Assembly: GCA_933228895.1 (NCBI GenBank)
Contig: OW121853.1
Span: 120,920,133 to 120,984,132 of the forward strand
DNA length: 64,000 nt
Reading direction: 5' to 3'
From: Platycnemis pennipes
Taxonomy: Eukaryota > Arthropoda > Insecta > Odonata > Platycnemididae
Shown: positions 27,700 to 39,800 of the stretch, one piece after another
Numbering within the stretch: position 1 is the stretch's first letter
How the letters are laid out: each line of letters begins with the position of its first letter
Notes under the pieces: generated by a model
What the model saw: the letters and a program-made list of their open reading frames with translations, nothing else
Database searches by the model: none
Told to the model about the DNA's origin: nothing
Made by a program: the position numbers and the translations under genes

Positions 27700-27905
27700 C
27701 TTGGCTGTGAAAATTTGGTCAGGAGTTTAATGTTCCGAAATCATCTCCTGAAACAGCTACCCCTGAACTAGATGTAAATCATGTCTATCTGCCATTTGCA
27801 ACCCATTCAGAATACGCATCATCTAGCACAAATAAGGTTGCATTCAATGAGTGCTTATTGCTGATGACTTTGATCCTGCACCTCATCAAGGCTTCAACCT
27901 CACAA
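27700..27905 (-). repeat. 205-bp block, inverted and relocated
   Basis: Reverse complement of 10,180-10,385, with few differences. It directly abuts the end of the shared duplication (AGAGAACCTT then GGCTGTGAAAATTTGG) and ends at GGCTTCAACCTCA, after which sequence unique to this window begins. Confidence 0.85.
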
Positions 27906-29777
27906 AATACCCAGCTGAACTTTGAATAATGAAAACTTAAATTTCACTTAATTCACCAGAAAATTTGAAGATATAATTATGAGTAAACCTCACATCAGAG
28001 TGGATTTAGTATGACTGACCCATTTTCACGTGAACACATCCCTTCAGCACTGACCCATGATGGATTCTTTAAAAAGAAAGCCTGAATGGCTGAAGACAGG
28101 CACAGAGCCAGGGGGGGGGGGAGGGGGGGGGGGCTTCTGGTGCTCCAGCGGAAATTTTTTCCTAATAATTTTGTTGTCCTGATTTTAGCAGTGAACTTTA
28201 CCAGTTAGAAAAGATAAGTATGGTCACTGTAAAAGTAAACACCAAGCACTGAAAATTAAGGGAAGAGATTAGTAACATGTCGGTACCGAATGGGCAAGGC
28301 CAATTTGTTTCAAGTTACGCAAAAGTTATTCCCTCCTGAAGCAAATTTCTGGCTACGTGCCTGGCTGAATATAAAGGCCAGGCATTCCTATCAGTCTGCA
28401 TTCAGCCAGCATTGCTGGCTACCACTACCTACTTAACCTTTTCCACCCGGGTGTCGAGAGATACACAACACAGCATAGCTCACTACCAACTCACGTGTCG
28501 GGGTGTCACTCGACACAAAACACGTGAAATCCAGGGGCATTTAAAATTAAATTCTGTGTGGCCTACTGGTATAGAGGGTGAAAAAATCCAAGTTAAGGTT
28601 AACTACTACCTATTTAATGTAGCAGCGGAACCACTTGGTGAGCCATTGAACACCTTCAATAATTGTACTTAGGTAAGAACTCCACTTGCTTTTAATTTAT
28701 GCTCACACAGTAAATCACCCTAACACAACTCTTGTGGCCAAAAACATATGGCACTTCTTTGCAGTTAAAATATATCAACAATGTAAGGGCAAGCACACAT
28801 CATGAGTACCAAAGCAAGCACACTGACGAGTGTCCGGAAATCATAATGGTTGCACCCCCAGAGTCAGGCGTGGCATATCTCACCCTCGTTAAACCGATTA
28901 TGCTAAATGTTATCCCCACCTGATATCAGGAGAACATTAAGGAGGCTCCACCCAATTAAGAAGTAATTTTAATTTTTGTTAAAATTTCAGGACATCATTT
29001 TTTGGCCCTTTTATTGATTGGCAATAAAATATTGTGACCTTTCCATCAAATATTTGAAGAACAAAGACATTCAAAATCAGCAATTTTATAGGAGGTTATG
29101 TGGCAGAGCATGGATGTCACAGTAAATTTGCAGATTAGTGATGTAAAGAGAAATTCGTTTTGATGAAAAACTGCTATAAATGTGCAATTTTATTTAGAAT
29201 TTAGCATTGTAGAAAATAACTGGCCTTACCACACCTGTTTCATTGAAATTAGTAAATTTTTACTCAAAAGAAAGTGGCACTTCTTTGCAGTTAAAATATA
29301 TCAACAATGTAAGGGCAAGCACACATCATGAGTAGTAAAGCAAAGTATGTTGTCAACATTAGCAACAGCACTTGTGACGGAACGCACTTACGAGCACATT
29401 TACTCACTTAATTTACCTTACTTACACTTACCTGTGTTCAGGAAGTGTGTAAATAGTATCCCTGGTTGTGTTGTACGTGCTCAGAAGATTCGATAAGTGA
29501 AGTAAGTGGAAGACGATAATTTGTTTTCCCAGCGTGGTGAATTCTTAGTTAGCCAGCTACCCTGAAGCCTGAGAGTAAATGTTACAAAAACATTTCGCTG
29601 GTATTTATCTAATGTTTATTTCAGTAAACAATGTTGCTATACTTGTTATTTGAATCCAAGACTATTCGAGATATTATATGTATATTTTTGTATACTGATG
29701 CTCATTTATGAAAATGTGTTCATGATAGAGCAATAAAGTAGTTATTATATAAATAAAGAAGTTAAATAGAGCAATAA
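27906..29777. other. Intergenic DNA with a poly-G tract and a short duplication
   Basis: No gene recognised. A near-pure G run lies at about 28,111-28,133. A stretch of about 66 bp (GGCACTTCTTTGCAGTTAAA ... CACATCATGAGTA) at about 28,750-28,815 is repeated at about 29,276-29,341. An 86-codon ORF at 28,412-28,672 shows no recognisable motif and is not called as a gene. Confidence 0.6.
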
Positions 29778-30048
29778 TCAACTATTTAAAATGCATCACT
29801 AGCTAGACCGATTTCAATGCCTGAGCACTTATAATCCAGGGGATTGTCCTCCAAGATGACTACAAGGCCCACCCAGTCCCTGGCTCACTCCCAATGGAGT
29901 GAGCCAGCCTTCTTCTACAAGGTGGAGAACCATGTAAGGCCTCTCTCATAGACAGTCTGACAAGAATTTTCCCCTCCCCCTGCAAGGTTCATCTGTGACA
30001 GAGTTCTAATGTGTTTGTGACCGTTCATCAGCTGGCTCACTGCGGCCT
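29778..30048. repeat. 271-bp direct repeat, first copy
   Basis: Starts TCAACTATTTAAAATGCATC and ends GGCTCACTGCGGCCT. Nearly identical to 30,355-30,625 and of equal length; I see only two or three substitutions (for example GATGACTAC against GATAACTAC). Both copies contain CTGGCTCACTCCCAATGGA followed by a GAGTGAGCCAGCC hairpin partner. The spacer of about 306 bp is a GC-richer stretch (30,049-30,354). Confidence 0.93.
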
Positions 30049-30354
30049 CAATCACTATGTAGTGCTGCTGACATGGAAATGTCGGAAATTTGACAGTGTC
30101 AGGCACTCTGCAGTAGTGCGTCCGCAGCTACTGCAGCGCTGCGACTTTGCGCTGCTGCCGCGCGTCAGCAGCATATTGTGTTTACAGGGTTTCTAAATCA
30201 GCATTTATTCATGAAATAATATAGCTCTTTTACAGGATTTTGATGGGTACCTCCTTAAAAACACCGAGCACATACAATGCAGAGCATCTTCGGCAAATGG
30301 TCCTGCCTCCACAGCAGCAACAATGATTCCTCATGCAGCTGTGCCTCATAGATT

Positions 30355-30625
30355 TCAACTATTTAAAATGCATCACTAGCTAGACCGATTTCAATGCCTG
30401 AGCACTTATAATCCAGGGGATTGTCCTCCAAGATAACTACAAGGCCCACCCAGTCCCTGGCTCACTCCCAATGGACTGAGCCAGCCTTCTTCTACAAGGT
30501 GGAGAACCATGTAAGGCCTCTCTCATAGACAGTCTGACAAGAATTTTCCCCTCCCCCTGCAAGGTTCATCTGTGACAGAGTTCTAATGTGTTTGTGACCG
30601 TTCATCAGCTGGCTCACTGCGGCCT
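30355..30625. repeat. 271-bp direct repeat, second copy
   Basis: Second copy of the unit at 29,778-30,048. The near identity implies a recent duplication. In this copy the change GGAGTGAG to GGACTGAG weakens the internal CTGGCTCACTC / GAGTGAGCCAG hairpin. Confidence 0.93.
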
Positions 30626-31009
30626 AAACTTGAGAGTTTAGGCAAGATAATAGTGGCAATTCTTTGTCATCGTCTCTTTATTAATTTTAACCAAAATAAT
30701 TTTGAACTAAATGTATTCATGGCGATTTGAAGAGGAATAAAAAAAATTAAAAAACCGAAAGCATCACAGACTATTTTGTAGGTTTTCCCAGATATCCTTA
30801 ACTCTTACTTACCCCAAATTGAGGAGGAAAAGTGTCCCTGTTAATCTGGGTGTAATATTACCCTCCCTAGAGGCTAGGACATAAGTTTATCATAACCTGC
30901 ATTTGAAATTGCAACCCAAAATCAACAAGCATCTAAATATAAAATTTGACTTTTGAAAAGCCTCAGGTCTTTGAAAAGGTGTATGCTTTTAGAGAGCCAG
31001 TGCACTTAT

Positions 31010-31195
31010 AAAATCAAGTATAAGTCCAATCTATTCATCAGGTACTCAAAACTTTCAATCATCTCGATAACAGAAAAAATGACAATCTCAAAGCCACAAT
31101 ACACGGACACAACTAGCTCCAAAGTGGGAGTACGCGAAGTCCATGATCCCAAATCTACTGCAAATCCTACAGTACAAAAATCCCTTCTCACAAAC
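31010..31195. repeat. Dispersed repeat of about 190 bp, copy 1
   Basis: Shares with 33,268-33,455 the ordered blocks TCAAGTATAAGTCCA, ACTCAAAACTTTCAATCATC, CAAAGCCACAAT, GGCTCCAAA/TAGCTCCAAA with GGGAGTA, and CAAAAATCCCT. The minus-strand frames of both copies share a VIEMIESFE/VTEMIESFE stretch with stops outside it. This may be a piece of an old transposon; I could not name it. Confidence 0.65.
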
Positions 31196-32354
31196 CTTTA
31201 GATTGTTTATAAGTACACATAAATATACATAGAACCCTTTGCCACAATACCATTAGATACTTGACATGAAATATCACCAATAGTATGACCACCTGACTCT
31301 TTGAGATGAGACACTATTGAAATGAACTTGATAGCTTCAACTTAACAACTTACATGCCAACAAAACTTACCATCTTACCACATATAAACTTACCCATTCT
31401 GTGAGTTCCTGTGATATACTGAAAAAAGGCATGAACTGAATGCATTCCTTGATTTAGGAGAAACATGTGAAACAATATCCAACATTCGCATCTGTAACAT
31501 ACTTTTCATCCCTAACTATTGAGAGAAAGACAGATTAGTCAATTTATTCAAACTACCACTAAACAGTGTATCAATGCCAAGTAAATGAAATAGTTCGGAC
31601 ATCCACACAGAATTTACATTTCACCCATATCTTTAAATTTTGCACTTTCTCCATTAGTGGACCTACAATCCATAGTTCTGTGGGGACCACCTGGGCTGGA
31701 ATATTAGAAAAAAATGGGGGGGTTTATTCCGAAATGATTGTTGACATTTTGTTCGCTTAATCATTTGATGGAAACGAAAAATGAATGGTAGTGAATACAT
31801 AAATTCACTTCACTCTTCAGCCATTCACTCATAAATCAAAAATTAAAATATGCAAAGGTGACACCCACTAACAAGCTGCAGGATATCTACATCATCTACC
31901 TTGACTGTTTTTAGGGAAATGGGAGGGGAGTGGAGGTGGGGGTGGAAGGTCTGCTCGCACAGAGCCTGTCGCAACAGATTCCATTGGCAGAGTCAGCTGT
32001 GTGTCCCCCATTTTGATAAGGTGAAGGATCTTCGCAGTCTCAGTTATGATTAGATGAACTGGATGACGTGCAAGCCCACATTAGTGGACAATGTACATGC
32101 CCACTTTTCCGAAAAGGTTAAAAACATCAGTTTTTCATCGCTGGTAACTCGAGAACTAATTGACGCATCAAAGAAAGAATGGAAAAACATGGGTCATTTT
32201 ATTTTAGAAAATTTATCAGATTTGGCAATAAAAAAATATGATAAATGACCGCATTGATTCCCTCATTCCCATGAAATCCTCCCTGAAATTTTAAAATGAA
32301 CTTGGAGGCTGCAAGTTGATTCATGACAACATTCCAATCAAACTTACCCTCTTA

Positions 32355-32385
32355 CATATATATATACATATATATAAATAAACAT
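32355..32385. repeat. AT/TA-rich simple repeat
   Basis: TACATATATATATACATATA-type tract, about 30 bp, a plain microsatellite. The surrounding 31,200-33,260 is AT-rich DNA 3' of the receptor gene with no recognised gene. A TTTATT at 32,710-32,715 (AATAAA on the minus strand) is one candidate poly(A) signal of the receptor gene, unproven. Confidence 0.5.
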
Positions 32386-33267
32386 AACCTCACACAAAAA
32401 TACATGATGGCAATTCTAACAATGACCAATACTTGCTACATTCCACCTGGCATGACACACAAGTAGGTCATGTTTTCCTGAGATTTATAATTGGCAAAAT
32501 TTAAGAGAAACCTTAGGTTTGCCATTAAAAGTGACTCTATAGTCTTGGATCAGTAAATATTTAAAGGATTCATTAAAGTCAGCTGATTTTCCCAGACGTT
32601 AGAAACCTTCCCAGCAGAATGGACCCATTTCCAGGCATCACCACCTACAGAGCTCTCTAACTTGAAAAGAACATACCAAAACGTTTTTGATCAACTGAAA
32701 ATGAAATATTTTATTGAAACATAGAACCTAATAAAAACATTCTTATTTCACTCACAATTTCAAGGTATAATTATATTTAATTTTAAATAATTCGTGTGAC
32801 CAAATAAGCAGAGGAAACCAAGGAATTTAGATACAATATTTTCATCATTTGAAATTTTCATTCTTATCTGTCAACATGCCAAATGTATTCTAGTGTTCAA
32901 CATGTTAAAAATGTTCTAAAAATTAGGCTTGGCATGAATGAGCCAGTCCTTTTTCTAGCAGCACCTCCTGAATAAAATATTTCTCTTCACAACAAGGTAT
33001 CTGAGAACTGATTGAAAGTTCTGCCTTTAAATATCCGAAACAACTGAATCTATAAAATGAACCACGCATTGCTATTATTGCAGCAACAGTCAGAAATTTC
33101 TATTTGCATACTTAATACTTCCTCACGATTCGGTGTTTTCACTTAAAGTGAATCTAAAATAAAATATTCATTAGCACTTTTTCATAGAAATTAACATATT
33201 TACATTCTTCTATAACATTAAATACACAAAGGTGAGCATATTTTTAGAGTGAGTGTTTGTGCATGTG

Positions 33268-33455
33268 GGATCAAGTATAAGTCCAGTCTGTTCATTACTC
33301 AAAACTTTCAATCATCTCGGTCACAAATAGAAGGACTATCACAAAGCCACAATCCACTAATGCAACTGGCTCCAAAGCGGGAGTATGCCATGTCCACGAT
33401 TCCAAATCACACTTTTTGAAGACCCTACTTAGCAAAAATCCCTCCTTGCAGAATT
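33268..33455. repeat. Dispersed repeat of about 190 bp, copy 2
   Basis: Diverged copy of the unit at 31,010-31,195, same orientation, 2.26 kb apart. It lies within a few hundred bases 3' of the receptor stop codon (33,646), so it may fall in the 3' untranslated region. Confidence 0.65.
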
Positions 33456-33645
33456 GTTCAACAGGGGACGCCAAGGGGGACACGTAATATTATTACTTGG
33501 GTGAAAAATGTGCATTCAAAGAGCAGCAACTTGAGCTCTAAGTTCAATAAGAGCAGAGCCTTGAGCTCTTAGTCCATTGGAGTAAGCTCCTCAAAAAAAA
33601 ATTTAACAAACTAGATGATCCATGGTAAAGGAGCACAGTGAAGCA

Positions 33646-33894
33646 TCATATATATGCAGCAGAGAGTATTATGAACAGGAGGCAGTACACAAAGAGGGCC
33701 AGCCTGTCCACTGCAGCGGCGACAAGAATCCAGTCATAGTACATAGTCCTACTGCGATGAGCACCACTCGTTTCATTCGCCTGCCTCTCCATCGGGATCA
33801 TGTGGCGCTCCTCGCCATTTGGATCATCCAGATGCTGCTCCCTCATCTCCTCCCCGATGCTTGGACCAATCATGCCGTGTTGCTCTGCGCTCGC
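33646..33894 (-). CDS. nAChR: nAChR last exon (M4 and stop)
   Basis: Starts ASAEQHGMIGPSIGEEMREQ (acidic end of the M3-M4 loop) and continues to YYDWILVAAAVDRL, then ALFVYCLLFIILSAAYI and a TGA at 33,646-33,648. The DWILVAAAVDRL stretch matches the conserved pre-M4/M4 motif (W-x-x-x-A-x-V-x-D-R-L) of nAChRs. The acceptor is TTTGCTTTTGCAG. It is separated by 11.5 kb from the M3 exon. A hAT-type MITE begins 93 bp upstream of its acceptor (at 33,987). Confidence 0.93.
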   Translation of the reverse strand, partial: ASAEQHGMIGPSIGEEMREQHLDDPNGEERHMIPMERQANETSGAHRSRTMYYDWILVAAAVDRLALFVYCLLFIILSAAYI

Positions 33895-36800
33895 CTGCAA
33901 AAGCAAACACGTTACGTTACTACTCAAAACAACACATTTGCATTTAGGTGTTCACTTCATGTAATATCTGTCTCATTGGTTTCCTTCAGGGATGTGACCC
34001 GAAAAGGCATTTTACGTTTCGTGCCGTACCTGGGAGGCACCCCAACTCGGAGTCCGAGCCTTGGCGTTGAAGGAGACCCAACCCTTCACCACGGGTGGTT
34101 TATAGCACCACTTGACCAGTCACACTATAGTTTATAACTTCTTAAAGTTAAACATAAATCACAAAGCTATTTTCGTCTTTGTATTGCACTAGTCACGCTG
34201 ATGAAAATGGTTTTTTCATCGCAGTAATATGATGGATATTAACCAATTTACATGCTTTAGTAATTTCGTGTACATTAAACTAATGCACTAATACTTGGTT
34301 AATATATATCGCATAACTGTGTTTAAAAAACCATTTTCATCAACGTGAATAGTACAACACAGAGATGAACATAATTGTGCGATTTACTTTTAACTTTAAG
34401 AAGTTATAAACTATAGTGTGACAGGTCAGTTGGTGCTGTAAACCACCCACGGTGATGGGTTCAATTCAAAAAAGGGTTTCATTCAAAGCCGAGGCTTGGA
34501 CTCCGAGTTCGGGTGCCTCCCAGGTACGGCACGAAACGTAACGTGCCTTTCCGGGTCACATCCCTGGTTTCCTTGGCCAATGAGTTGGTGTCATGCAAGT
34601 TGTATTTGCGTGTATATTTTCTTCTTCTCCTGAGCTCATACATTATTTCAAAAATCAGTTTGAATTGCTGAATATGACTTACGACTAAGTCTCATTTAAC
34701 TAGATTTCATGCATTGCAAGAAATCTGTTTTGAACAATTCACAGAGATTATGATTTATCACACTCACTGAGTAATCATCTGTCTTTTCTATCAGAATCAT
34801 TCAATCAGTCAAAAGACATGTTTCCATAAATTTTAATTCCAGTGAGAAAGTGCTACATTTTGAATCCTCGATGACTTACAACTGCCAAACAATGCAGCCT
34901 GACACTCAAAATGGGTTGAAAAACAAGCATACAATACAAACCATATAAAATCAAACTATGAATGAGTGATAAGAGAGCAAAATTCACACTGTAATATGTT
35001 CAGTTATATAAATACCTCCTCTTCTTTATTTTATGGATGACAACAAAAAAAATGTTCCCTGTCAGGCTGAATTTTCACCCCCTGAGCCTGAGTGGAGGCC
35101 CTGCAGGCTCTCCACTGGTTTAAATTATGCATGTTTGACAAGGTTTTGGGTGGCAACTTGCCTTGAGAATATCACCTATTCTAAAGGCAAGAATATTTTA
35201 ATCTTAAATTCCGGTCGCTTCACTCACCTAAGCCTTTGGGTATTTCAGTCTCTTGTTATGATCAAGATCACTATGCTCAAGTTGACTCTGGAGGCTGTCG
35301 ATTAATGACTTAGCTCTTGAACTTTGTGTCATTTACAAAATGGGATTCAAGATGCTTTACCTCGTTGATACTATACCTCGAATCACAATTGAAATTTTTC
35401 TTTTTCAGCTGGGTGTGAGCGGGAAAATAATGTGAGTATTCACCTCCAGGTTTTTCTGATTCCCTTGACTGCCAACACTTTCAACATCAAGGACTTCAAA
35501 GTGAAAAAGCCTTGATTCAACTTAACGATTATCAATACGAACGAAATACCTCCTGGGTTAAACATTGGCTAACAAAGATGGCCTCTCAAAAGTGGCCTTC
35601 GCTTACATAGATGGAAATTTGCCGGTATTGTAATTTCATTTTTTTTCAAGGGACACTATAATATTGAATGACCATTAAAGCATACAATGCACAGTTGCAA
35701 ATATATTTGAATTCTAGCATAGATAATCCTCAATTTTAGCAACTTTTATATCTTTGACTCATTTTCGAAAAATAATGTGAATATTCACCTCCAGGTTTTT
35801 CTGATTCTCTTGACTGCCAACACTTTCGACATTAGGGACTTCAAAGTGAAAAAGCCTTGATTCAACTTAACGACTATCAATAATTATAGACAAAACATTT
35901 ATCAACAGAGGACTTTGTAAAAATAAATAGGCATTTTTGGGGGGGTGAGCATTGAGAGAATAAGGTAAGCCAACGTGTAAATAACACCTCACATCAACTA
36001 TTCCAGAATTCAAATGTCTTTGTGACTCAAAAGGGGAGAAAAGGGGAGAGGAAGCTCTACTTGTATGACTATGGCAGAACCAATGCGATTAGAGTATTTG
36101 AGTGGGCGGAGCATAGCCTCAGAAAATGTCATCCACCCTCAAGCCTCAGTCCTACTCACTTTGTGCCTCTGTGTACTTTGTTACCAAAGTTGTCACTGTA
36201 TTTTACTTCCATACTTCTCTTAAGTCAGTAAGCAACATATGCACATCTGGGGGGGTGATCATTGAAAGAATAAGTTAAGTCAATGTGTAAATAACACCTC
36301 ACATCAACTATTCCAGAATTCAAATAACTTGATGACTTTCACCTCCAGGTTTTTCTGATTCCCTTGACTGCCAAAACTTTCAACATCAAGGACTTCAAAG
36401 TGGAAAAAGCTTGATTTAACTTGACAGTACTTGCTGGATCTCTACCCCCCTTTACCACATGAACCTCCCCTCCGACAAATGAAATGCCTGGGCTGCCATG
36501 AAAGCAACCAAGGTACAGTTGCAAATATATTTTAATTCCAGCATAGATAATGCTAAATTTTGAAGATTTTAAAACCTTTGACTCATTCTCAAAAAATAAT
36601 GCGGGTATTCAAAAGCAGGACTTGCTGATTCCCTAGATTTCTCTACACTTTTGACATTTATAACCTCAATGTGAAAAATTCTTGATTCGACTTCGAAAAA
36701 TTTTTGCATGAAAAGCAAATTTATCTCAAATGAATTGCATTGCTAAAGAATTGTTAACTAGAAGATCATGGTACTAAAATTTTTTCCAAGTAAGCATCAA

Positions 36801-39800
36801 TGAAGCAGAGAATAACATAAAGTGCAATCGTAAGAAATTATAACATTATTTTAGTATTTTAGGAAAAGGGCACATTACAGAAATAATAGCATTATAAACA
36901 TAGAATGGAATGTATGTACTTACAAATAAATGTATCTTTACTATACAGAGTTGAGCAGGAACAAGTTAATGGGAGAGAGAATAAAACAAAATATACCGCA
37001 CAGAACAAGCCAGTATTTGTCAAGTGAAGTAAATATGTATGCAGCACGGTAAGTAAATAAAAAATAAAGGGTAAAATGGTAATGAATTAAGGAAGTAGCT
37101 ATTGGTAACAAAGAATGCCTTACATGAAGTCGATATCACAGCTCATTAAAAGCATGATTGCCTAAGACCCAAACTTTCAAACAAAGAAACAAGCCCATAA
37201 GTAGATTTCCACTTAAAATTAATTAAGTACGTACAAGTTTCAACACATGGGCGTCATCTTCAGGCTATGATTTCAGTGTCATCGGTATATATACACAAGG
37301 TAAGCGGGAAAAGGGGAGGGGGTAGCACTGAAACTAGTAAGCCTTATGAATTCTAAGTGGAAATGTAATTAGTTGGCTTGTTTTCTTATTTGACCATGAA
37401 TTTCCATAATGCTGTGCCGCAAAGCATTGATTGGACATTTCACTTTATTTCATTTAAAAATATTACTGGCATTGAAAACTCTTGGTGCCAAGATTAGTCC
37501 ACATACAAATAATTTTAGAAGTTAGAGGAAGCTAAAAGATTAAAACTTGCTGTGCTATTAATTTTTACATATATAGCTTTTCTCAGTGCCACACGCTCAA
37601 TTTTGACCCAATGAGAAAAACGAAAATAGTTTTTTTTTTAATGAAGAAATAAAAGGGAAAAGGGCTCTTCATGTTTACTATAAATATATCAATACTGGGA
37701 TATTAGAAGATACAAATATATACAAGCATAGTTACAAATTTAAAATAAAGTAATCTTTCGATTATGGTTATAATAGAGGAAGCTCAGTGCTTATTCCAAT
37801 ACTTGTTTTTGCATCTGTGCATGTGTGTGAGTACAGAAAGAATTGGAGAAGTAGGAAAATAAGAGGACTACAACGTTCAGTTGAGGCAGGATAATTGATG
37901 AACAAAGTTAAAGACAGAAAATTTGAAAAGATTCAGCACGAAATGACAGAAGGAAGCACACGTATATGCTGGGATTGAACGAGGTGACATTGAGAGAGCT
38001 ACAATACTCGCACTTGTCAGCAGTTGCGATGGCATTTACTTTCATTTTTGTATCAATCGAATGGAGCTTTGGGAATGTAGAACAAGAACCAACAATGCCT
38101 AGGAAACTTAAACTTTTGTTTTCTTTTGATAACTACACACATATACATACACGTGTATTGTAGATTAGATAAATAGTTGGCCATGAAAAATGTTTGGGAG
38201 GGGGAAAAAGATGGAGTTTATGGAAAGTATTTCTATAAGCAACACAACACAATGCTTTCAATAGAAAATCTTATGCGGCTGGAAACCCGAGAATTATTTA
38301 TTAATGTCATTCGCCGAGAAAGGATAAAATCATATATTGAGTTCAAAGAGCTTGTGAAAAATAGAATGCAACTACAACGTGCTATAAAATAGCACACTCA
38401 TAAAATTATTGTGTATGCATTATCACCCTATTGATGATTTTCCATATTGGTGTTTTTCTGTACAGTATTTATTCTTTAAATAACATATCTCTTTAATGGG
38501 ATGTTGAATCGTGGAGCCACAGTGGAACCTCCTTAATGCATAGCTCTGCACGTGAAATGACAAATGCAAACTATAAGGTCAAGAGAAGAATAACTTCAGC
38601 AAAGAAAGCCTTCCAAACAAAAAAAAGTCTATCGGCAAATAACACTATAAATATTGAGACTAAGAAAATTTTTTGAAAAGTTTATCACAGAGTGTACTAA
38701 TTTATGGATATGAGACATGGACACAAAGAGGAGAAATACACCAAACTTGAAATAGCAGAAATATGGTTTTGGAGGAGAGAATTAAGAATTATTTGGACCG
38801 ATAGAAAAACAAATGTGAATGTGCTCAATGAAGATCATATTGAGAACTATTGAAAACCATTAATATGTACAAGGAAAGTTATGCTCATCCGACTCCTATT
38901 CCAGCAGGACACTTTCACACAAAATAATTTCGAAGGCAAAATTCTTGGGGAAAATGGTGAGATGGCGACGAAGAACTTCCTATTTAAGAATTATGGTGAC
39001 GAAAAGATTCTAGTAAGCATGGAAAAGACAATGGCCAGATACCATCTGAAGATCAATAAGAAGAAGACTAAGATATTGGTGTGCAGCAAGAAATAAGAGG
39101 CCAACATCAATGTCAAACTAGGAAAACAGAAACTTGAGGCGAAAAAGTTCTGTTACCTAGGGAGCCTAGTAACCAGTGATGGAAGAGGCAAGAAAGAATT
39201 AGTTAGTACAATAGCCCCGGCAAAGAGGGCATTCTATCAAAAGATTAATCTACTTGCAGCTGGAAATACAAGCGTAGAAGTAAGGAAACTGTTCATCAGA
39301 AGCATATTTCTTTACGGCAGTGAGACATGGACGATGACAGCAGTGGAGAAGAAAACGGTAGAAGCATTCGAAATTTGGTGCTACCTAAGAACGCTGAAGA
39401 TTGAATGGATCGACCGAGTAAGTAACTAGGGAGTCCTAAGAAGAGTGGGAGAAAAAAGAAGTCTGCTGACAACTCTAAATAGAAGAAGGGACAACTCAAT
39501 CGGCCACATCTTGAGACACGATGGCCTGATGAAGACAATGGTCGAGGGAAAAGTGAATGGAAAGATTGGAAAAGGCAGGCCTCGTATGAGATACATGGAA
39601 CAGGTGGTGAAGGATGTTAAAGAGAAGAATTTCGTCACAATGAATAGGTTGACCGATAGAAGAATGGAGTGTAAAGCTGCGTCAAACCAATCCTAGGATT
39701 GACTGTTTATTTTTTCGGGATTCATTCCGCGATGTTTAAAATTGCAAAAAAAACTGCATCTTGAAAACTGCACGGAAAGAAGAAAGAAATTCTCTCGCGG

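Larger units (their letters stand above)
17780..27702. repeat. Giant direct duplication, copy 2
   Basis: Collinear with 428-10,610. The right limit is AATTAAGAGAACCTT; copy 1 continues there into satellite B, copy 2 into the inverted 205-bp block and then unrelated DNA. The left three quarters are very close to copy 1; the right quarter has more substitutions and indels, for example a shorter segment near 24,810 where copy 1 reads an extra ACACTACCCTTGT, and lost bases near 27,240 and 27,490. A satellite-flanked unit duplicated by unequal exchange explains the layout; whether more copies lie to the left is not visible. Confidence 0.95.

Noticed and set aside
428..27702. Macro-unit as a giant mobile element such as a Polinton/Maverick or a Starship-like element
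   Set aside because: No polymerase, integrase, capsid or recombinase gene was found, and no terminal repeats or target duplication at the unit edges.
28412..28672. 86-codon ORF as a small gene
   Set aside because: No motif, no splice or promoter context, no conservation evidence in the window.
33622..34137. 171-codon plus-strand ORF
   Set aside because: It overlaps the M4 exon of the receptor in antisense and then runs into the hAT MITE; no motif of its own.
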